Origin: Neisseriaceae bacterium
GTDB taxonomy: Bacteria > Pseudomonadota > Gammaproteobacteria > Burkholderiales > UBA11063
Length of the DNA: 64,000 bases
Direction of reading: 5' to 3'
Assembly: GCA_003963245.1 (NCBI GenBank)
Contig: RXJX01000014.1
Coordinates: 228,894-292,893, forward strand
The notes under the pieces were generated by a model. The model worked only from the letters and a program-made list of their open reading frames with translations, was not told the DNA's origin and did not search any database. Shown one piece after another: positions 9,819 to 18,212 of the stretch. Numbering within the stretch: the stretch's first letter is position 1; each line of letters begins with the position of its first letter. Made by a program: the position numbers and the translations under genes.

Positions 9819-10553
9819 TTATTGCTGGAGTTGTTTAGCAACTTTTTTCGCAGCTTCACTATTAGGAAAACTTTTTATCAGCTTTTTAGCAGTAGCATTA
9901 GCCGCTGTAGTATTACCTAATTGGGTTTGCGAAATATAAACCACACGCATAGCATCAGGCACATATTTATTATTTGGGTTTGCAGCAATGAATTTATTTG
10001 CTTCACTAATAGCCTCTTTATATTGACTATTTGCTACATACGCCACAGACAAGAAATAGCGTGCATTTGCCGCGGAGGTTTTATCACCACTGGCAATAAT
10101 TGCCTGTAATTCAGTGATCGCTGGAGCGATGTTATTGGCTTGGATTTTCTTAATTGCATCTTGCAACTGAGGATTCATCCCAGCTTGCGGTGCTTTAGCA
10201 CTACGCACAGTAGCAGGAGAACCACCACCAACAGCACTCTCCAAAGCTTGGACACGCAAATCAAGAGACTGCAATTGTTGACCTGCATCGCCTTGAGCAT
10301 TGCCCTGCCCCTGCTCTAAATTAGTCACACGACCATTTAACTGGTTAATCTGACTTTGAAGGTCATTAACCTGATTGAGCAGATCCAGCATTTTTTGATT
10401 AGAGACTTTATTATCCAGAACACCAACGTTTTGTTGGATTTGATTCAAGCGTTGATTAGTGTCCGCTATCTGCTGACGTGCTTGATCATCAGCACAACCT
10501 GTTAGAAAAAGGTTTGCTGACAATCCTAAAATCGTCAACAAACTTTTTTTCAT
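9819..10553 (-). CDS. cpoB: Cell division coordinator CpoB (YbgF)
   Basis: CpoB works with Tol-Pal to couple outer-membrane constriction with septal peptidoglycan synthesis by PBP1B. This 244-aa protein has a signal sequence ending in a lipobox (LTGC, Cys20), a coiled-coil trimerisation region (about 25-110), a flexible linker and TPR repeats from about 128 to the end. E. coli CpoB is periplasmic and not a lipoprotein, so the predicted lipidation is a difference. The position directly after pal is the canonical one. It is probably expressed from the pal promoter and ends at the terminator near 9800. Confidence 0.92.
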   Translation of the reverse strand: MKKSLLTILGLSANLFLTGCADDQARQQIADTNQRLNQIQQNVGVLDNKVSNQKMLDLLNQVNDLQSQINQLNGRVTNLEQGQGNAQGDAGQQLQSLDLRVQALESAVGGGSPATVRSAKAPQAGMNPQLQDAIKKIQANNIAPAITELQAIIASGDKTSAANARYFLSVAYVANSQYKEAISEANKFIAANPNNKYVPDAMRVVYISQTQLGNTTAANATAKKLIKSFPNSEAAKKVAKQLQQ

Positions 10554-10555
10554 GG

Positions 10556-11107
10556 TTATTCAACACCTTGAGCAACAGTACCGTTGTAAACGCTACTATC
10601 AACCATTGGTAAACCATTGCTATCTTCAGAGTAACCAGCTGGCTGAGCTGCTTTGTAAGTAATATCAGCACGACGATTCATAGCACGAGCTTCTGAAGTA
10701 TCGTTAGCATATTTAGCTTTTAATTTACCATTAGAAGTAGCCTCAACTTGAGCTTTGCTAGCACCAGTAGCGATCAAGGCTTTTTTAACTGCATCAGCAC
10801 GTTTTTGACCTAATGACAAATTGTACTCAACAGAACCGATATCATCGGTATTACCTTGTACTTGTACTTTAGCAGCAGCATTTGCAGCTAAGTAGCTACC
10901 ATTAGCTTTCACAACACCAGCGTAATCATCTTTAATATCGTATTTGTTAAATGCGAAGTATACGCTATTGTGATTAGATACAACTGGAGCAGATGCAACT
11001 GGAGCCGGAGCTGGAGCAGATGCTACAGGTGCTTCAACTGGAGCTTTGTTAGAAGAACATGCTACCAATGCACTACCAGCAATAACCAGAGCTAATAATT
11101 TTTTCAT
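10556..11107 (-). CDS. pal: Peptidoglycan-associated lipoprotein Pal
   Basis: Pal anchors the outer membrane to peptidoglycan and is recruited to the septum by TolB and TolA. It has a signal peptide with lipobox LVAC (Cys17), an Ala/Pro/Val linker to about residue 45 and an OmpA-C peptidoglycan-binding domain at about 47-155 (VYFAFNKYDI, GNTDDIGSVEYNLSLGQKRA, NRRADI). The usual GNTDERG is GNTDDIG here. About 25 residues beyond the domain form a C-terminal tail I do not know from other Pal proteins. It has its own strong promoter and an AAGGA ribosome site and is 2 bases before cpoB. Confidence 0.95.
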   Translation of the reverse strand: MKKLLALVIAGSALVACSSNKAPVEAPVASAPAPAPVASAPVVSNHNSVYFAFNKYDIKDDYAGVVKANGSYLAANAAAKVQVQGNTDDIGSVEYNLSLGQKRADAVKKALIATGASKAQVEATSNGKLKAKYANDTSEARAMNRRADITYKAAQPAGYSEDSNGLPMVDSSVYNGTVAQGVE

Positions 11108-11160
11108 ATTTAAGTTTCCTTTCAGGGGTTAATTAAAATTTTATAAAGCCTCTAAGCGTG

Positions 11161-11189
11161 ATTATACACGATTTTACCACGGCTGTAAA
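11161..11189 (-). promoter_or_regulatory. Sigma-70 type promoter for pal-cpoB
   Basis: On the minus strand there is TTTACA, a 17-base spacer, then a perfect TATAAT. The expected transcript starts near 11154, about 45 bases upstream of the pal ATG. Confidence 0.75.
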
Positions 11190-11200
11190 TACTAAGATTA

Positions 11201-11788
11201 TCACATTCCAGAACTAGCTGTTGATTTATTACTAGTACTTTTACCATCATTATTAAATGTATTTTGCTGAGGAAACATGTTTGCACTAGATAAACGTGAG
11301 TTTACAGTTGGGTTATTAACTGGCTTGCTATTACTCGTTGCTGGATTAGGATTTTTAACATTGCTAGTTGTAATTGCATTTTGTTGTGGAAATTGTGCAC
11401 CACTATACAGCATAGAATTAACTGTTGGACTATTTTCCTGATTTGAATTATTAGTGTTATTCTTATCAAAGCTCTTAGTGTTTTTCTTAGTTTGTGTACT
11501 CTTTGGATGACTAGAATTATATTTTTGCCCTGCTTTACCAGTCAACTGATTTTGTTGAGGAAACTGAGCACCACTATATGCAATTGAACTAACAGTTGGG
11601 CTGTTTACTTGAGCAGAGCCAGCTGTTTTATTTGCATCAAAATTAGTTTTTTGATTATCGCCTTGGCTTTCAGCTTTGCTGTGCTCAGCCTCAACATAAC
11701 CAGACATTGAACTCGAAGTAGTTGATGTATCAGCATAAACAGTAACCGCTGCAGATGACATCATTAGAATTAATATTTTATTTAACAT
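11201..11788 (-). CDS. Unrecognised secreted low-complexity protein with three internal repeats
   Basis: I do not recognise this 195-aa protein. It has a signal peptide (residues 1-19, cleavage after VYA) and then a hydrophilic, Ser/Asn/Thr/Lys-rich chain that looks disordered. Three copies of a 19-residue motif stand at 62-80, 119-137 and 158-176, with consensus PTVnS..YSGAQFPQQN; the third copy is the most diverged (SANMFPQQN). There are no cysteines and no predicted globular domain. It lies between tolB and pal with its own extended -10 promoter and an AAGGA ribosome site, so it is a separately transcribed insertion into the Tol-Pal region. A Tol-Pal related or surface role is inference from position only. 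Confidence 0.8.
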   Translation of the reverse strand: MLNKILILMMSSAAVTVYADTSTTSSSMSGYVEAEHSKAESQGDNQKTNFDANKTAGSAQVNSPTVSSIAYSGAQFPQQNQLTGKAGQKYNSSHPKSTQTKKNTKSFDKNNTNNSNQENSPTVNSMLYSGAQFPQQNAITTSNVKNPNPATSNSKPVNNPTVNSRLSSANMFPQQNTFNNDGKSTSNKSTASSGM

Positions 11789-11823
11789 TAGAATGTTCCT
11801 TTATGTGCTATTAACTACGTGAT

Positions 11824-11851
11824 ATTATACCACAAAACTAACTTTCTGCAA
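11824..11851 (-). promoter_or_regulatory. Promoter of the three-repeat protein
   Basis: On the minus strand there is TTGCAG, a 16-base spacer and TATAAT with an extended -10 (TGG before TATAAT). It overlaps an inverted repeat (AACTAAC/GTTAGTT) just downstream of the tolB stop, which may be a weak tolB terminator. Confidence 0.7.
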
Positions 11852-11864
11852 AATTTACAGTTAG

Positions 11865-13118
11865 TTAGAAGTTTTTTGACCAGCGTTGATCAATAACTTG
11901 CCCATAATTTAAGTTATTTAATTTAGTTTGAGTAGTTCCAGTTATGTTGCTAATATAAACGCTATTATCACTTGAGAACATAATTAACTTATCATTTGGT
12001 GCAAAACTTGGTGCAATATCATGGTTTGCGTTCTGGCTGATAGGATATGCAGATTGAGTTACTAAATCCAACACATACGCCTGTAAAACACCATTGTTAC
12101 GGTTAATAAATGTAATTTTACTCGCATCATTAGAGAAACGTGCTGTGGTATTATACTTACCCAATCCATTAGTTACTCTCATTGGAGCCGAACCATTTAA
12201 ATCTGTCATAAAAATTTGCGGACCACCATCATGGTCGGAAGTAAACACCACTTTTCCAGTATTAGAAATATCGGCCTCAGTATCAATAGTTCCAAAATTA
12301 ACCAAAGGAATCGCACCACTTGCTGATGTATAACGTTGTTTATCTACCAAATAAACATGTGAACCATAATCCTTACTTAATGTAACTGCTAACTTTTGTG
12401 AATTAGGCGTGAACGCTGGAGAAGAATTTGAACCATTAAAATTTGCCACAACATAGCGCGTTCCTGCTTTAATATTTTGCACATAAACTACAGGCTTACC
12501 TGTTTCGTAAGTAACATAGCTGAGATAATTTCCACTATTATCCCAAGCCAAAGATGTAATTGGGTGTGCCATCGAAATCAAGGTTTTAGGATTATATCCA
12601 TCATAATCTGCCAAAACTACTGCATATTTACCTGGTCCCTGTTGAACAGCCAACGCCACTTTAGACGTAAAAGCACTTGGTGTATTAGTTAATTTCTTAT
12701 AAATATTATCATCAATTGCATGAATTGCCTTACGTTGAAACTTTTTATTAAACGCGGCAGTCTGACTTAATAAAACTTGATTAGTAGTATTGTTTAGGAG
12801 TTGGTAATCAATCTGCATCTGACCACTAACCGGATCTTGAGTAACACTTCCGCTAATCGTGTACTGAGCAGCACCACTCTCAATTGAATTATTGCTCACA
12901 TAATTAAGAACGTTAAATTCACCAGTAATCTTAAAGTCACTGGTTATTTCATCACTAACCGAACCATCTTCATTAGTAAAGTTAACTACAGCAAGCTTAG
13001 GGTTTCCTGCGCTATTTCCACCCACAATTTCAATATTTTGATCTGCATAGGCAAAACTAAAACCGACACTTAGAATTAATAATAATTTTTTATTTATTGA
13101 ACGATTAAACATTTTCAT
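11865..13118 (-). CDS. tolB: Tol-Pal system protein TolB
   Basis: Periplasmic TolB binds Pal and TolA and helps release Pal from peptidoglycan. This 417-aa protein has a signal peptide (cleavage after AYA near residue 25), an N-terminal alpha/beta domain (about 28-150) and a six-bladed WD40-like propeller with repeated DNSGNYLSYVT, NSQKLAVTLS, DHDGGPQIFMTD and NDASKITF blades. Typical TolB is about 430 aa. It follows tolA by 19 bases with an AAGGAG ribosome site. The usual pal gene does not follow directly: an unknown gene intervenes. Confidence 0.95.
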   Translation of the reverse strand: MKMFNRSINKKLLLILSVGFSFAYADQNIEIVGGNSAGNPKLAVVNFTNEDGSVSDEITSDFKITGEFNVLNYVSNNSIESGAAQYTISGSVTQDPVSGQMQIDYQLLNNTTNQVLLSQTAAFNKKFQRKAIHAIDDNIYKKLTNTPSAFTSKVALAVQQGPGKYAVVLADYDGYNPKTLISMAHPITSLAWDNSGNYLSYVTYETGKPVVYVQNIKAGTRYVVANFNGSNSSPAFTPNSQKLAVTLSKDYGSHVYLVDKQRYTSASGAIPLVNFGTIDTEADISNTGKVVFTSDHDGGPQIFMTDLNGSAPMRVTNGLGKYNTTARFSNDASKITFINRNNGVLQAYVLDLVTQSAYPISQNANHDIAPSFAPNDKLIMFSSDNSVYISNITGTTQTKLNNLNYGQVIDQRWSKNF

Positions 13119-13137
13119 AGACTTATAACTCCTTGAT

Positions 13138-13905
13138 TTATTGAGGTCTAAAGGTTAAATTTAAAATTCTGAAGTCCACATAATTAGCATTATCCGGCAA
13201 AGGTGGAAATACTTTAAGTCGCATGATTGCATTTTGGACATTTTGATCATATTGAGCGTTACCACTTGACTTAGTCAAACTTACACTGCGAACACTTAAG
13301 TTTGGATTTAAGATAACTTTAACAACTGCCTTGGCTTTAGGATTTACATCGTCTGGAATTAACACAAATGGACGCACAGCATTGATAACTTGATCTGCGT
13401 AATTCCCGATCAAATTATTACTATCGCTAGTACCGTTCGGATTGCCTCCCAAAGCCTTACCCTTTCTCACCGAAGCAGTATTCTCAGACAGGACATCGCC
13501 AAGCAAATCATTAACCTGAACCTTTTTATTGACTACTTTAGCTTTATTATTTGTAGGTGCTGGCGCTTTAGTATTATCCGTATGCTCTGTGGCTTTAGCC
13601 AGCTTAGGATCAACCTTTGGCTGTTCCGCTTTTGGTGTTGGTTTTGGCTTCACCTGATTCTGTTGTTTGACATTAATATCTGCTGGTGTATCCATAACTT
13701 TAATCGGAGCAGGAGGAGCCTTTACTTGCGGTTGATAAGTTTGAACATTTTGGTTAGGCATTGAGACCAAACTTACCTCAATCCCATCCGAACGTGATGG
13801 CACCAGAATTGAAATCGGCTTGCTGAATATAAACAACAGCATCACTACCCCAATATGCAGCGATAGCGAGATTATTGTGCTGGCTTTTGTTTGCTGTTTA
13901 ACCAT
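13138..13905 (-). CDS. tolA: TolA-like energy-transducing protein
   Basis: TolA spans the periplasm and transmits proton-motive force from TolQR to TolB-Pal. This protein has one N-terminal transmembrane helix (about 10-30), a short Pro/Lys/Gln-rich linker (about 55-125) and a C-terminal TolA/TonB_C domain (about 165-255, with VKVILNPNLSVRSVSLTKSSGN and YDQNVQNAIMRLKVFPPLP). At 255 aa it is much shorter than E. coli TolA (421), because the long helical domain II is nearly missing. Its start overlaps the tolR stop by 8 bases. Confidence 0.9.
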   Translation of the reverse strand: MVKQQTKASTIISLSLHIGVVMLLFIFSKPISILVPSRSDGIEVSLVSMPNQNVQTYQPQVKAPPAPIKVMDTPADINVKQQNQVKPKPTPKAEQPKVDPKLAKATEHTDNTKAPAPTNNKAKVVNKKVQVNDLLGDVLSENTASVRKGKALGGNPNGTSDSNNLIGNYADQVINAVRPFVLIPDDVNPKAKAVVKVILNPNLSVRSVSLTKSSGNAQYDQNVQNAIMRLKVFPPLPDNANYVDFRILNLTFRPQ

Positions 13906-14308
13906 TTTTTTGCTTAACTACCAATGCTACTTTTTTGATCCCAGAACTATATAATTTATCAACAACTGCGATCACTTTGTCATACTGAACTTCCTTATCA
14001 GCAGAAATCACCACGGGAGTATCATCAGTTGCCATAGTTACAGCCTTACTAACCAAGTCAGTCAACGATGCAACAGGAATATTTTTATTATTTTGAGTTA
14101 TCGTGTAATTGCCACTTGCATCAATATTTATCTCTAAAGGCTGCTTAGTAACCTGTGAAGCCTTACCCACACTTGGCAAATTAATTACGCCGGGAGTAAA
14201 CATCGGTGCAGTAATCATAAAAATCACCAACAACACCAACATAACATCAATATAGGGAACTACATTCATTTGACTTTGTAATTTATTACGCCTAATTCTA
14301 CGCTTCAT
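13898..14308 (-). CDS. tolR: ExbD/TolR-family protein TolR
   Basis: TolR forms the proton channel with TolQ in the inner membrane. The 136-aa protein has the family layout: a basic N-terminus, one transmembrane helix (about 16-36) with the essential channel aspartate at Asp21 (VVPYIDVMLVLLVIFM) and a periplasmic domain. An AAAGGA ribosome site precedes the ATG. Its start overlaps the end of the O-methyltransferase gene by 11 bases. The expected upstream partner tolQ is not in this window. Confidence 0.93.
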   Translation of the reverse strand: MKRRIRRNKLQSQMNVVPYIDVMLVLLVIFMITAPMFTPGVINLPSVGKASQVTKQPLEINIDASGNYTITQNNKNIPVASLTDLVSKAVTMATDDTPVVISADKEVQYDKVIAVVDKLYSSGIKKVALVVKQKNG

Positions 14309-14963
14309 ATATATCCTTTTTCCGAGCCAGAGTCATTCCATCTCCGATTGCCAGCATACAAATATCAACCCGCTCATCATGGTAAATCAAATCATTCAGC
14401 TTCTTCAATGTATTGACATAGTTTTTCCGCGGGCTTTCTTCCAATACTTGCCCATACATCAAAACATTGTCAATCACAATTAAACCGCCTGGCCTAACCA
14501 AGCGTAAGCAAGCTTCATAATAATCTATGTACTCCGACTTATTTGCATCAATAAATGCAAAATCATATACTTCGTTAGCTTGCTGCAAAGAGAGCAGACT
14601 ATCTGCAGCAGGTGCAATTATTGCAGTAATTTTTTCTGCCACACCAGCACGCTGCCAGTAAGCATTGGCAAGCGACAAATGCTCATCACTAATATCCAAA
14701 GCCGTTATTTTAGCATTACTCGGCATTGCCAATGCCATCCATAAAGTACTGTAACCAGTAAAAACACCTACCTCCAAATAACTCTTGGCAGATATTAATC
14801 GGGCAAGTTGAGCCATAAATGCACCCTGATCAGGGCTTATCAACATTTGCGAATTAGACAGTTTAGAACTTTCAAGTCTAAGCTCCTGCAATGCAGGATG
14901 CTCACGAACACCATACTTCAGACAATAGCAATACAAATCTGGCGCTAAAACTGCTTTGTGCAT
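14298..14963 (-). CDS. SAM-dependent O-methyltransferase family 3 (caffeoyl-CoA OMT-like)
   Basis: A 221-aa class I methyltransferase of the cation-dependent O-methyltransferase family. SAM motif I is YLEVGVFTGYST at about 62-73, the metal and substrate region is FIDANKSEYIDYYE near 135-148 and GGLIVIDNVLMYGQV follows. Bacterial members act on various catechols and often have unknown substrates; nothing here identifies one. It sits where tolQ normally stands, overlapping tolR by 11 bases and starting right after the DUF3460 stop, so it is probably translationally coupled in that operon. Confidence 0.87.
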   Translation of the reverse strand: MHKAVLAPDLYCYCLKYGVREHPALQELRLESSKLSNSQMLISPDQGAFMAQLARLISAKSYLEVGVFTGYSTLWMALAMPSNAKITALDISDEHLSLANAYWQRAGVAEKITAIIAPAADSLLSLQQANEVYDFAFIDANKSEYIDYYEACLRLVRPGGLIVIDNVLMYGQVLEESPRKNYVNTLKKLNDLIYHDERVDICMLAIGDGMTLARKKDIYEA

Positions 14964-15167
14964 TTATTTATTTTGGTTATAGGTAAAATAAACATACGCA
15001 TCGTGTTTCACTTCAGATTCAGCATCACGCTTCATCTCTTCTTGATCACGAAACTTAGTATCCCACCAAGTACTACGCAATTTCATTTGCTGTTCGTGAT
15101 TACCTGGCTTATTCAATAATCCATTGATAAACGTCATTGCTTCAGAGACATATTTGGTATTTTTCAT
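14964..15167 (-). CDS. DUF3460 family small protein
   Basis: A 67-aa protein matching DUF3460: YVSEAMTFINGLLNKPG then RSTWWDTKF near residue 30 and a C-terminal DAYVYF tail. The family is known to me only from betaproteobacteria and has no assigned role. I chose the ATG at 15167 because AAGGA stands five bases upstream; another in-frame ATG at 15179 has no ribosome site. It leads the O-methyltransferase, tolR, tolA, tolB run. Confidence 0.8.
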   Translation of the reverse strand: MKNTKYVSEAMTFINGLLNKPGNHEQQMKLRSTWWDTKFRDQEEMKRDAESEVKHDAYVYFTYNQNK

Positions 15168-15196
15168 TTTTTCCTTCATTTAAAATTAAGCAAAGA

Positions 15197-15222
15197 TTAT
15201 TATCGCTTGTTTGCGATAATAA
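15197..15222 (-). terminator. Possible terminator or attenuator between mnmA and DUF3460
   Basis: A perfect 10-bp stem (15197-15206 with 15213-15222) with a 6-base loop lies between the mnmA stop and the DUF3460 start. The following T tract on the minus strand is weak, so termination may be partial. Confidence 0.5.
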
Positions 15223-15246
15223 CTGTAGTTGTTAGAATAAAAATTT

Positions 15247-16302
15247 CTAAATAATAATTCCACCACCTAAACACATCTCTCCATCATAAATGACTACAGA
15301 TTGCCCAGGTGTTACAGCCCATTGTGACTCAGTAAAATTTAATTCTATGCAGTCATCGTTCACATAACTAAGTTGGCAGCTTGCATCCTGCATTCGATAA
15401 CGTGTTTTTGCAGTATAATGCCCCGCGTCAGGCAGAATACCCTGCCCAAAACTAAGCTGCGCCGCGCGCAAAGTTTGCTTCAATAACATCGGATGTTGAT
15501 GACCTTGGACAACAACAAGCTCATTACTAGACAAGTTTTTATCGGCAACAAACCAAGGATCACCTTGTCCGCCAATGCCTAGCCCCTTACGCTGACCAAT
15601 GGTATAATACATTAGCCCCTGATGCTCACCAACTATTTTACCATCAGGAGTAACCATTTTGCCAGACTTAATCGGCATATATCGTTGTAAAAAGTCGCGA
15701 AATGGACGTTCACCTATAAAACAAATTCCAGTGCTGTCTTTTTTATTAGCATTGGGTAAGTTTAGCTCGCTGGCAATTCTACGTACCTCAGGTTTACATA
15801 ATCGCCCCAAAGGAAATAACGAATGAGAAATCTGGTATTGATTAAGCCGATACAAAAAATAGCTTTGATCCTTATTTTTATCTACCGCCTTCATTAAAAC
15901 TTCGCCACATGATGATAATTGCTTATCAACATAGTGCCCAGTAGCTACAAACTCAGCACCTAGATTAAGCGCATGCTCTAAAAATGCTTTAAACTTGATC
16001 TCAGAGTTACATAGGATATCAGGGTTCGGGGTGCGCCCAGCTTGATATTCATTTAAAAAGTAACTAAATACGCGTTCTTTATATTCTTTGGCAAAATTTA
16101 CTATTTCTATCTCAATACCAAGAAGATCAGCGACTGCAATCGCATCCATACTATCTTCTTTTATTGTACAATAACCATCATCGTTATCATCTTCCCAATT
16201 TTGCATGAAGATACCGATGACATCATAACCTTGCTGTTTTAATAAATATGCAGCAACTGAAGAGTCGACTCCTCCAGACATCCCTACTACTACTTTAGTC
16301 AT
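15247..16302 (-). CDS. mnmA: tRNA-specific 2-thiouridylase MnmA
   Basis: MnmA adds sulfur to U34 of tRNA-Lys, -Glu and -Gln. This 351-aa protein has the PP-loop SGGVDSS at 9-15, ATGHYV near 120-125 and the catalytic cysteines Cys98 ([11 protein letters not shown]) and Cys194 (TGICFIGER). Length and motif spacing are normal. It lies one base downstream of nudJ on the same strand, the same pairing as in E. coli. Confidence 0.97.
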   Translation of the reverse strand: MTKVVVGMSGGVDSSVAAYLLKQQGYDVIGIFMQNWEDDNDDGYCTIKEDSMDAIAVADLLGIEIEIVNFAKEYKERVFSYFLNEYQAGRTPNPDILCNSEIKFKAFLEHALNLGAEFVATGHYVDKQLSSCGEVLMKAVDKNKDQSYFLYRLNQYQISHSLFPLGRLCKPEVRRIASELNLPNANKKDSTGICFIGERPFRDFLQRYMPIKSGKMVTPDGKIVGEHQGLMYYTIGQRKGLGIGGQGDPWFVADKNLSSNELVVVQGHQHPMLLKQTLRAAQLSFGQGILPDAGHYTAKTRYRMQDASCQLSYVNDDCIELNFTESQWAVTPGQSVVIYDGEMCLGGGIII

Positions 16303-16303
16303 T

Positions 16304-16777
16304 TTAATCCACTTTTAGCATGTAATTTGGCACTATATTATGTAGCATACTTAATGGGTATAGCTGTCCGTTTAAATAATCATCGATACATTGGATCACC
16401 AATTGACTACGATGCTCACTTGCCCGCTTGCGAATCGTTGCCAAATCAAACCAATTAGCAGCAATCACACCGTCATCATCCTGAGCAGGACAAGGTGTTT
16501 TAGTATAATCAAGCAAGGAACCAGTAAAGCAGATTCTTAAATATGTCTGTTCCGGATTCGGATGATATAAGTACATACCAACAATCTTCTCAGGCCTAAA
16601 ATCCATTGAAGACTCTTCTTTTACCTCACGAATAACAGCAGCGATCAAATCTTCATTCGGCTCTAAATGTCCAGCAGGTTGATTTAGCATCACCCCGCGT
16701 GAAGTATTATCACTAACCAACAAAAAGCTACCTTGATATTCTATCACTGCAGCAACTGTAATATGCGGCTGCCACAT
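16304..16777 (-). CDS. nudJ: Nudix hydrolase, NudJ-like phosphatase
   Basis: A 157-aa Nudix protein. The Nudix box runs from Gly36 to about residue 58 and is intact (GHLEPNE, then REVKEE), giving the magnesium site. NudJ removes phosphate from thiamine pyrophosphate precursors and nucleoside di- and triphosphates. The assignment rests on the family pattern ([24 protein letters not shown]) and on adjacency to mnmA, which is also seen in E. coli. An AGGGAG ribosome site precedes the ATG. Confidence 0.87.
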   Translation of the reverse strand: MWQPHITVAAVIEYQGSFLLVSDNTSRGVMLNQPAGHLEPNEDLIAAVIREVKEESSMDFRPEKIVGMYLYHPNPEQTYLRICFTGSLLDYTKTPCPAQDDDGVIAANWFDLATIRKRASEHRSQLVIQCIDDYLNGQLYPLSMLHNIVPNYMLKVD

Positions 16778-16816
16778 ATATACTCCCTGATTTTCTTATT
16801 AATCAAGTATTTTAAC

Positions 16817-16861
16817 ACAAGCTAATTTATGACTGCTTATTGATATACCTAATTAGCTTGT
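16817..16861. repeat. 11-bp perfect inverted repeat in the nudJ-lpxK divergent promoter region
   Basis: ACAAGCTAATT at 16817-16827 is repeated inverted at 16851-16861 with a 23-base spacer. It lies between divergent genes and could be an operator or a cruciform. The surrounding 16778-17016 holds no gene. Confidence 0.5.
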
Positions 16862-16930
16862 AAATAAAAACCATGACCAGTTAATCATACATGTTACAAA
16901 ACAAATAATTTTAACTCCCCAGCATTACTC

Positions 16931-16958
16931 TTACTGCATTTAGGCTAGGAGGTATGAT
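16931..16958 (+). promoter_or_regulatory. Weak candidate promoter for lpxK
   Basis: TTACTG and TATGAT separated by 16 bases stand about 60 bases before the lpxK ATG. The -35 is poor, so this is tentative. Confidence 0.3.
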
Positions 16959-17016
16959 AAAATAAAGCAGAATAAAACTAAACTTTAATTTTTACAAAGA
17001 AAAACCCTCTTACGGA

Positions 17017-18042
17017 ATGAAACTTCAAGATATTATTGAGCAACATTGGTATCATAAATCAAATCTATTACTAACCTTGTTTTTATTTCCCTTTAGTCTT
17101 GTTTATGGGTTAATTATCCACGCACGTAAACTTCTATTTAACCTTAAGTTGAAACCACAAAGTAATGTTGGCGTTCCGGTTGTCATCATTGGCAATATCA
17201 GCGTTGGCGGTGCAGGTAAAACGCCACTAACCAAAGCAATAGCAACTGAGTTGATTGCTCGAGGAATCAAAGTTGGGATAGTCTTACGAGGCTACAAAAG
17301 CAATTCACATGGAGAATTAATTGTTTCCGCAAAAGATTCAAGCATTCTCGTTGGTGATGAAGCTCTCATTTACGCACAAGCTGGCTTTAGAGTTGCAATA
17401 GGTAGCAAAAGAGTCGCTGCCGCAAAGTTACTGATTGAAAAATATCCTGACATTCAGTTAATTCTTGCTGATGATGGAATGCAACACTATTACCTGCAAC
17501 GCGATATGGAAATTTGCGTAGTAGACAGTAGCAGAATGTTTGGTAATCAGCAATTATTACCACTAGGTCCACTTCGCGAGCCAATGAGGCGACTAAAAAA
17601 GGTTAGTGCAATAGTAGTTAACGGTCATGCTAATCAAAACAAACTTGCAAGTATTTTAGCAAAGTATGCCGTACCTGTCTATTATCAAGAACTTGAATTT
17701 ATTCATTTTTATAACCCACAGACTCAACAAATTGCGACTGTCCAAGAAATGAAAAACAAACATCTAATGGCAATCGCCGCAATCGGTAATCCAGCGCGCT
17801 TCTTCAATTACTTAAAAAATTTAGGTTTAGAACTAAGCAAGCAGCAGTCTTTCCCCGATCATTATCATTATCTAAAATCCGATATTAACCCACAATATGC
17901 GATAATAACGACTGAAAAAGATTATACCAAATTAGCTCAATTTAATGCTGCAAACATCTGGGTAACCATGGTTACTGCAAAATTAGATAATTGCCAATTG
18001 ATAGAGCAAATAGTACATTTAACTCAAAAGGAATATAATTAA
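17017..18042 (+). CDS. lpxK: Tetraacyldisaccharide 4'-kinase LpxK
   Basis: LpxK phosphorylates the 4' position of the lipid A disaccharide at the inner membrane. This 341-aa protein has an N-terminal membrane-associated helix (about 18-36), the Walker A motif [12 protein letters not shown] at 59-70, RGYKS and GDEALIYA near 98-125 and [14 protein letters not shown] near 150. Length is usual. Its stop overlaps the ATG of the following Trm112-like gene (TAATG), and kdsB comes next, the same order as lpxK-ycaR-kdsB in E. coli. Confidence 0.95.
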   Translation: MKLQDIIEQHWYHKSNLLLTLFLFPFSLVYGLIIHARKLLFNLKLKPQSNVGVPVVIIGNISVGGAGKTPLTKAIATELIARGIKVGIVLRGYKSNSHGELIVSAKDSSILVGDEALIYAQAGFRVAIGSKRVAAAKLLIEKYPDIQLILADDGMQHYYLQRDMEICVVDSSRMFGNQQLLPLGPLREPMRRLKKVSAIVVNGHANQNKLASILAKYAVPVYYQELEFIHFYNPQTQQIATVQEMKNKHLMAIAAIGNPARFFNYLKNLGLELSKQQSFPDHYHYLKSDINPQYAIITTEKDYTKLAQFNAANIWVTMVTAKLDNCQLIEQIVHLTQKEYN

Positions 18043-18212
18043 TGGAAGCTAAATTATTGGAAATTCTGGTTTGCCCAGTATGCAAAGCAGAACTGGATTA
18101 TCGCAAAAGTGAGCAAGAGTTAGTTTGCCATAAGTGTAAACTGGCCTATCAAATTGATGATGGAATTCCCGTAATGTTAATTGATCAGGCACGAAAGATT
18201 AATGATGAGTGA
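18042..18212 (+). CDS. ycaR: Trm112/YcaR-family small zinc-ribbon-like protein
   Basis: A 56-aa protein that fits the Trm112/YcaR family: CPVCKAEL near residues 11-18 and CHKCKLAY near 29-36 give two CxxC pairs, followed by the family's IDDGIPVML ending. Its exact job in bacteria is unclear; eukaryotic Trm112 activates methyltransferases. The ATG at 18042 overlaps the lpxK stop, and the gene's end overlaps the kdsB start, so all three are probably translationally coupled. Confidence 0.88.
   Translation: MEAKLLEILVCPVCKAELDYRKSEQELVCHKCKLAYQIDDGIPVMLIDQARKINDE

Noticed and set aside
13390..13764. A 124-aa plus-strand open frame opposite tolA
   Set aside because: It overlaps a well-supported tolA gene and reads as low-complexity hydrophobic sequence from the complement.
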